From: Baffinella frigidus
Lineage: Eukaryota > Cryptophyceae > Cryptomonadales > Baffinellaceae
Length of the DNA stretch: 10,640 nucleotides
NCBI GenBank assembly: GCA_026770585.1
Contig: MU646381.1
Span: forward strand, 731,335 to 741,974
Direction of reading: 5' to 3'
In this document: positions 1 through 6,900 of the stretch, one piece after another
Numbering within the stretch: the first letter of the stretch is position 1
Layout of the letters: each line of letters starts with the position of its first letter
Program-made: the position numbers and the translations under genes
Notes under the pieces: model-generated
The model's input: the letters and a program-made list of their open reading frames with translations, nothing else
Database searches by the model: none
Told to the model about the DNA's origin: nothing

Positions 1-233
1 GCCCGCGCCGCGCACGCGGCGCCGACCGCCGTCAGCCGACGCGCCGCACCGAGACGCATGCAGCGAGCCAAAAATCGCTGGGATCCGACCTCCGCCGCCG
101 GAGCGATGTCCCCCAACGTCGAAAGGCCACGCCCATTTTCTGCCGGTCAAACAACAGAAAATCACGATTTTCTCTGTCCTTTTTAACTCAAAAGGTTGAC
201 AATGTGACTTGGCAAAGTTGATTGACCACCCTA
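1..233. other. 5' flank / possible 5' UTR of the channel gene
   Basis: This is GC-rich sequence before the chosen start codon. It contains a 42-codon open frame at 58..186 (MQRAKNRWDP at its start), which could be an upstream ORF, part of an unseen upstream exon, or chance. A perfect 8-bp inverted repeat (AGAAAATC / GATTTTCT, 2-nt loop) lies at 156..173, and a TTGAC-type motif at 195..200 resembles one found in repeats later in the window. I see no clear TATA box or initiator, so the transcription start cannot be placed. Confidence 0.35.
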
Positions 234-989
234 ATGTCAACTGCCGCCGAAATAGTTTCGTATCGGGGCGAGAAGCAGCTCATGGCGGAGGAGGAGGGCG
301 CGTTGGCGATGGCTGACCTGGGGGAGGAGGGGGGGCAGGGGGAGGAGGCGGCTGCTCAGTCTACGCAGGCCGAGGAGCAGAAGCAGGCTGCGGAGGAGGG
401 TGCAGCAAAGAAGAAGGCGGAGGAAGCTCAGAAGAAGGTGGAGCAGGGGGCGGCTGCCAAAAAGAAGGCTGGGGAGGAGAGTGCAGCTAAGAAAATGAAG
501 GCCGAAGCGGCGGCTGCTGCTCACCCCTCTGAGCCACCGCTGCTGCCCCGCGGCGCGCCCGACCCGGTTGCAGAGGGGGAGGAGGAAATGGACGGGGTGT
601 CGATGGAGCAGTGGCGAAAGAATATGCATAGCAGCTTGGACGTATCGGAGAATCGAGTAGCGGGGAAATCGGTAGGGTGGCGAAAGAGCGTGCAGCAGAG
701 CACGCGAGAGAAAGTGATGGAACGACTCGAGAAGCCCCCGAGCGAGCCGCTCATCCCGCTGCTGGCGCGGAAGGTGGTCCTCGGGGGAGCGGCGCCCGAG
801 GCTGAGGAGGAGAAGCCGGTGGTGGTGGAAGAGCCTGTGCAGGGCTGGCGCAAAAACATGCAGCGGCAGATCAACACCCCGAAGCGCTCGAAGCTCGCAT
901 CGGTGGTCACGGACGCGGCGGCGCTCTCCATCTCGCGCCCGCGCGGCGCGCTCACCGCCCGCCCGGGCCTGTCGATGAACTTCTCCGAG
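234..989 (+). CDS. Exon 1: charged low-complexity N-terminal cytosolic region
   Basis: This exon has 252 codons and ends in phase 0 at GAG before GTTCCC. The first in-frame ATG is at 234. A second, with better +4 context (ATGG), is at 282, so the start is uncertain by 16 residues. Residues 17-100 are Ala/Glu/Lys-rich with KKK and EEA runs, probably helical or disordered. Three copies of a W-R-K-[NS]-[MV] motif follow, at W127, W149 and W205 (QWRKNM, GWRKSV, GWRKNM). I do not recognise this region in other channels. The open frame runs past the proposed donor to 1151, so a longer exon or an alternative stop is possible. The donor is chosen by phase, and exon 10 has the same CCGAG/GTTCCC donor. 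Confidence 0.62.
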
Positions 990-3900
990 GTTCCCTTCCA
1001 CCTTCTCGTCTTCTTGATCACTCTTGCGCCTGAAGTTGAGTGTCAGGCAGCTCTTCCTCGCCTGCTCAGCCGCCCAGCCTCCACCAGCCACCCGAAGTCA
1101 ACCAGATCGATCTGGCTACATGTAGTAGATTTCACAGACGGTCAATCCTGAGCCTTTACCGCCTGGTGAAACAGCCTGTTCTCCCTCAACACAATCTGGT
1201 TCACTTGGGATGTCTGGCGGTTGACTGGTCCACCTGAGGCCTCGAACGTGCCTTGGCTGTGCCTTGCCTGACCGATCTCTCGCTCCTCGGCAGTCAAAGC
1301 CCTCGCACATGCGCCTGACCAGCTCCTCACGGGCAGCAGCAACACAGTAGGAGATGGCGGCAGTGACACCCCTAACCTCTCACCCCCGAACAGTCCAAGG
1401 CGTCGCACATGCACCGTCCCTCCACGAGCGTGCCGGGTTTCGGGTTTGGGGGTTAGGGTACAGTGCTGACACAGTGGTGACTGATGACTCACCTCTCACC
1501 CCCGAACAGTCCAAGGCGCACATCCGCCGCCGCAACGACCCCAAGGTCCCCTAAACCCTAAACCCTAAACCCTAAACCCAGAACCCTGAATCCCAAACCC
1601 AGAACCCTGAATGCGAAATCCTGAACGCTGAAGCAGGTGGCGGACGCGCTGGGGCGTGTTCCCACAAGCCCGCAGGAGAGGGCAGCCCCCCAGGGCACGG
1701 ACCAGTCGCCATGGTCGTGGCTCAGAGCGACCACTGCCAACACGACACCGGTGCCAAAACCTTAACCCTAAACCCTAAACGTAACCCTAAACCCTAAACC
1801 CTAGACGTAAGCCCTAAACCCTAAACCCTAAACCCTAAACCCTTAACCCCTACCCTCACACCCTAACCCCTAAAACTTAAACTCTAAACCCTAAACCCTA
1901 AACCCTGAATCCTAAACCCTAAACCCTAAACCAGGGGGGAGACAGCACGGCGGGCAAGGGGCGCAAAAAGGACCACTTGGTACCTCAAACCCTAAACCCT
2001 AAGCCCTAAACCCTAAACCCCAAACCCTCAACCCGAAATCCCAACCCCTGAACCCCAGACCCCAAACTCCCAACCCCAAACCCCAAACCCTAGACCCCAA
2101 ACCCCAAACCCCAAACCCGAAACTCTAGGGGCGGGGCGCGGACTTCTACAAGGCGCTTCGGCAGCAGAGCTGCTTGCTCTTCACGGTGGCGTCGTTCGCT
2201 GGGCTGCTGTGCGCTATCTGGGCCAACGAGGTCTCTCGCCGAAAGTCAATTCCGAAAGTCAATCGCGGGGAGGGTTTCTTGACTGTTTTCGAAAAGTGGC
2301 CTATTCACTCATGTTAGAAGCTGGTGAGTGCTCCAGGTCTGCTGTGCGCTATCTTAGCCGACGAGGTCTGCCCACCTGTCGATTTCTCGATCGTTCTCGA
2401 AACGTCGCCAATTCGTGGTACACATCTTAGAAATGCTGCGCTTATCTGGGCCAACGAAGTCTGGCCACGTTTCGATTTATGGGAGGGTTTCTAGGCCCTG
2501 CCTCTGGCAATCTGGGCTCCTCACTAAATCACATTTAGATCAGAACTGCGTACACACGTTCCAGTACAAGGAGCATCAATTTTTTTTGATGAGCAGCCCA
2601 GGATTAACTGAGGCAGAGCTCAGATTTCGTGATTGTTCTCGAAAAGTGGCCGATTCGCGGTACACATCTTAGAAAGACGTGTGCACTCCAGGTCGGGCGT
2701 AGGCCCTTGCGTGGGGGGTCCCAGCTCTGTCACATTAGTGCCGTAGGCCATGCAATTTAAACCGCCTTTTATGCTATCTTAAGGGTGGATTATGTCAGAT
2801 TTTGCTATTTTAACGTCGACATAGCGTTACCACAGGACAAACCCCACCCCGAGATAGAAAAAACACGGTTTAAATTGTATGGCCTCGTCCATGAACATGC
2901 TGGTTGGGCCTCTTTAGCACGCCTGGGCGCATTTTCTGTAAAATTGACAGATTGGTGAACGTTACTGTCAAGTTGACGGGTGTGTGCCGCGGGCCCAGCA
3001 CGTCAACTTGAGAACATTCTGGCAGCCCGCCTGAGGCAGAGCTGAGCGTCCCCCGCACGTCAACTTTACAGCGAAAAGTTGACATGTGAGTTGAACCGGA
3101 CAGGTTTTGAACCCCGGGTGGTGCGGTGGTGCCTGTTCCGTGCAGTCGCTAATCGCTCACCCCTAACCCCTAAACTCTAACCCCTAACCTTTAAACGCTA
3201 AACCCTAACCCCTCAACTCTAACCCCCAACCCCCAACCCTTAACCACTTACCCCTGACCCCTAACCCCTCAACTCTAACCTCTAACCCCTAACCCCTAGC
3301 CCCTAACCCCTAACCCCTAACCCATAGCCCTTAACCCCTAGCCCCTGAACCCTGAACCCTAACCCCTAAACCCTCACCCCTCACCCCTAAACCCTAAACC
3401 CTAATCCCTCAACCTCAACTCTAACCCCTAACCCCTAACCCTAACCCGAACCCCAAACTTCTAACCCCTACCCCAAACCCCGAACCCCAAACCAACCCCC
3501 CAACCCTAAACCCCCAACCCCAACCCAGGTAAACTACAAGAAGTCGGAGCACGCGAAGCTCCATGGGTCCGTCCCTTCACCCTTCACCCCGAACCCCAAA
3601 CCCCAAACCCTAAACCCTAAACCCTAAACCCCAAACCCCAAACCCCAAACTCCAAACTCCAAACCTCAAACCCCAAACCCTAAACCTCAAACCCCAAACC
3701 CCAAACCCCAAACCCCAAACCCTAAGCCCCTGAACGCCAAACGCTAAAAGCTAAACCCCTGAACGCCAATTGCTAAAGGCTCAACGCCAACGGCTGAAGG
3801 CTCAAGGCTCAAGGCTAAGCCGTAACCCCTTACCAGGTCGATGCAGGCGCTCGCGCTGCTCTTCACGACGGTTGTCTCCTCGGGCATCGCCACATACTAC

Positions 3901-6900
3901 CTGGTACCCCTGCTTTCGCCTGCCCCACCTCGATAGCCTTTAACTTTTAGCCTTTAGCCTTTAGCGTGTAACCTTTATCCTGTAGCCGTTGGCCTTGAGC
4001 CTTGCGCCTTGAGCGTTCAGGATTAAGGGTGTAAGGGGTTGATGGGCATCGCGACATGCTACCTGGCCTGACCGCTAGAACCTAAACCCCAAACCCCAAA
4101 CCCATCCACGCGGTAACCATGAACCCAACACCCCCAAACCCGAAAATGTTCCCCCCAGGTCCAGATACCCCCAAACCCCACACCCCACACCCCACACCCC
4201 ACACCCCACACCCCACACCCCACACCCCACACCCCACACCCCACACCCCACACCCCACACCCCACACCCCACACCCCACACCCCACACCCCACACCCCAC
4301 ACCCCACACCCCACACCCCCACACCCCACACCCCACACCCCACACCCCCAAACCTCACACCCCAACCCCGAATCCCAAACCCCCAAACCAGCACCCTAAG
4401 CGAAACGGCACACGGCAGGTGTGGTACTACCACGCGGAGATGTGCCTCTTGCGGATCCGCGGCTGGAAGCTCGCGCCAGGTCTCTTCCCGCCCCCCCGAA
4501 CCTCACCAATTTGTCACCTTTGGAGTTTGTGGTACACCTTTATTACTGCCAACATTGAACCTTTATTACTACCACAGGTGACGAAGTCGTAGTGTACAGC
4601 AAACGCAGGATGGCAAGTTGAGAATAGGCGCTCTTGCGCGAGAGGCGCCTGGCGCGAGTTTCACGGGCGAAACTCGCCTCGCCATCAAACACATTTAGAG
4701 CCGAGACTCCAGTGCACAAGAGCACCTACAACGCTTTTATGGCGAGCCCGGTTTTATTCAGGCATCGCTAGAGGTCACACATGGATTGGTTTTCTACAGA
4801 TGATTCACAGGATCTGTACCAGATTTGTACCAGAAAATGCCAAATGTCAACAGCCCGCCGTCGCAACAATGTGGCGTGTGTACCATGAAAAGCGTTTACA
4901 GTGTAACGTCGCGTTCTGGCGCGATTGGGCCACACAGCGGACTTCGAAGGGATTCTGAATAACCCCTAAGCGATAAGACCTAGGACCCTACAGTAGGCAA
5001 TCCGTAGGCAATCCGTAGGAAAAGACTTGGATTTGACGATTTTTTACCTGCGTCGCCCGCTGTGTGGCTGGCGCGAACCTCGCGCCAAATAATTGGAGAC
5101 TGCTGACTGATTCCGCCTTCCCGGGTACTACGCATCCTGCCTCCGGTTTGGTGATCGCCCTGGTGCGAACAATCCCTGCCCGGATCAGTCAACCGTCGTG
5201 GAGCTCTCGTACCCGAAACGCTAAACTCATCCCTCATCCCTCCACCAGGATTCACGTCCAAATCGCTCAAGGGCGCGAATCTCTGGGGGCAATTTCTACG
5301 GGATTTGATCATCATCATTCCGCAGCCGCTTCCACTCCTCACGCTTACCTTCCAAGTATACCCGAAACCCTCAACCCTGCACCCTCAACTTTCAACCCTA
5401 AACCCTAAACCCTAAACCCTAAACCCTAAACCCTCAACCCTAAACCCTAAACCCCAAACCCTACTCTTGAATCTCCAACCCTAAACGCTAAACCCTCATC
5501 CCGAAACCGAAACCCCAACCCCTAAACCCCAAGACCCAAACCCTAAACCCCACACACCATACTCAAACCCTCAACCCTGAACCCTCAACTCAAACCCTCA
5601 ACTCTGAACCCCTCCATCAGGTGCATGACGCAGGGATGGACAGAGATTCGATCTATCCCGTGAACGTCGTGCTCCTCTCCCTCATGTTCATGCGCTTACT
5701 CTTTCTTCCGAGGTTCCCTCCCGACCACAGCCCCAAACCCTTATTTCTAGTACCTAACACCCAACCCCAAAAACCCCAAACACCCCCTCCCTCCCGCGGT
5801 TTCCTCCTAGAGAATCCCCCTTCCAGCTTTGGCGCCTGGGGTTTAGGGTTTAGGGGTGACTTAACCAGGCAGGGTTTCTACCGGGGCGGTGACTAAACCG
5901 GGCAGGGTGTGTACCGCAGACGCCTGCAATTAGTCACCAGTCGCGAGTCGATCTATCCCGTTAAATGTCGTGCTGCGCTCCCTCGCTAAACCCTCAACCT
6001 GAAACCCTACTCCCCACACCCTAACCCCCAGGCGCCAAACCCTCCCGCAGGTGGTAACCCCTTGAGTGGTGTGCGCCGCTCCCTGGTGGTGATGTGCATG
6101 CTCATTCTGCAACATCCCGCAGGTTCTACGGGTTCTGCGTGGCGCAGCTTCACACGGACGAGCACGACGTCTTTTTCGCGATCAACGACGTGGTCCAACC
6201 CCACACTCGAAACCCCTCACCCGAAACCCCAAACCCCAAACCCCAAACCCCAAACCCCAAACCCCACACCCCACACCCCAAACCCCAAACCCCAAACCCC
6301 ACACCCCAAACCCCAAACCCGGAACCCTAAACCCTAAACCCTGAACCCGAAACTCTAAACCAGGTGATCGACGACTCCTTCCTCCTCAAGATGACCCTCA
6401 TGGCCTCCCTCCCGGGTACGCACGCATCAGTGTTAGACACACCCACATGAGTGTTAGACACACACGAATGAGTGTTGGACACACGGGTACAAGTGTTAGA
6501 CACACGCAGATGAGTGTTGGGCACGGGCGGGCCGGCACACGGGCGAGCACGAGGCGTGTTTTTCGCGATCAACGCCGTGTTCCTCGACGACTCGTTTCTC
6601 CTCGAGATCACCCTCATGGATCACCCTCATGCCCCTCCCTGGTATCCTACACTGGTTGCTGATAGAATCCCTAAACAATAGCGGAGGGGCTACACACTAG
6701 CGCTGGGCGCGCGCGCGCATACAGCGCTAGTGAAGAGGTAAACACTAGCGAGCGCAGAGGTAGTGAAGAGTGGCGAGACGCTAGCGCTGCGCGCGGGCCT
6801 GCACACGGACCAGCACTTTCGGGTTTCGGGTCCTCGAGAAGATGACCATCCTGGCCTCCCTCCCTGGTATGCAGCACCATTTGCTAGTACACGACACGGG

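Larger units (their letters stand above)
990..1509 (+). other. Intron 1
   Basis: This is a GT-AG intron with little telomere-like sequence. Its first 300 bases show no recognisable feature. The second half holds two decayed copies of exon 2 (listed separately). A short reverse-oriented telomere-like tract (GGGTTTCGGGTTTGGGGG) lies around 1435..1460. Long open frames here look incidental. Confidence 0.55.
2231..3528 (+). other. Intron 5 (1.3 kb): exon copies, mobile-like elements, telomere-like filler
   Basis: From 2231 to 2700 the intron holds duplicated exon 5 ends, each followed by related CGAAAAGTGGCC-type sequence. From 2745 to 2885 there is a MITE-like element, and from 2970 to 3083 GTTGAC/GTCAAC palindromes. 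From about 3158 to 3520 the filler is CCCCTAAC/CCCTAAA-type repeats. CTGAGGCAGAGCT occurs at 2609 and again at 3031. Confidence 0.6.
3904..4418 (+). other. Intron 7: exon 7 copy and CCCCACA array
   Basis: After the donor come short CCTTTAGC-type repeats (3935..4020), then a partial exon 7 copy, then CCCCAAA heptads and the perfect CCCCACA array. The acceptor is CACGGCAG. Confidence 0.6.
5713..6122 (+). other. Intron 10: filler, inverted telomere-like tract, exon 10 copies
   Basis: CCCCAAA-type filler is followed by a G-rich, opposite-orientation tract (GGGTTTAGGGTTTAGGGG at about 5839..5857). An imperfect doubled block then contains CAGGGTTTCTACCGGGG and CAGGGTGTGTACCGCAG. Two partial copies of exon 10 follow. 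The acceptor is CATCCCGCAG. Confidence 0.55.

Noticed and set aside
58-186. 42-codon open frame as an independent gene
   Set aside because: It is short, has no recognisable content and lies just before the channel start. It is noted as a possible upstream ORF only.
237-1091. 284-codon minus-strand open frame opposite exon 1
   Set aside because: It is the antisense of GC-rich exon 1, is Leu/Arg/His-rich and shows no domain; the + strand frame joins in phase to the rest of the channel.
990-1151. Continuation of exon 1 to a stop at 1151 as a separate short gene
   Set aside because: The residues after 989 look non-coding, and cutting at 989 gives a phase-0 join to exon 2. It is kept only as an alternative in the exon 1 note.
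4059-4592. Long open frames over the heptad array on both strands (HTPHPTP-like and GVWGVGC-like proteins)
   Set aside because: A 7-bp repeat without stop words stays open in all frames. They lie within introns and show no other coding sign.
5064-5248. Open frame with GLVIALVRTIPARIS as an S3 exon
   Set aside because: It is weakly S3-like but lacks good splice sites in phase. The exon at 5249..5355 fits S3 better and joins exactly to exon 8.
6426-6530. CRISPR-like array
   Set aside because: Units are 21-bp head-to-tail repeats with only four variable bases and no spacers, in an intron of a eukaryotic gene.
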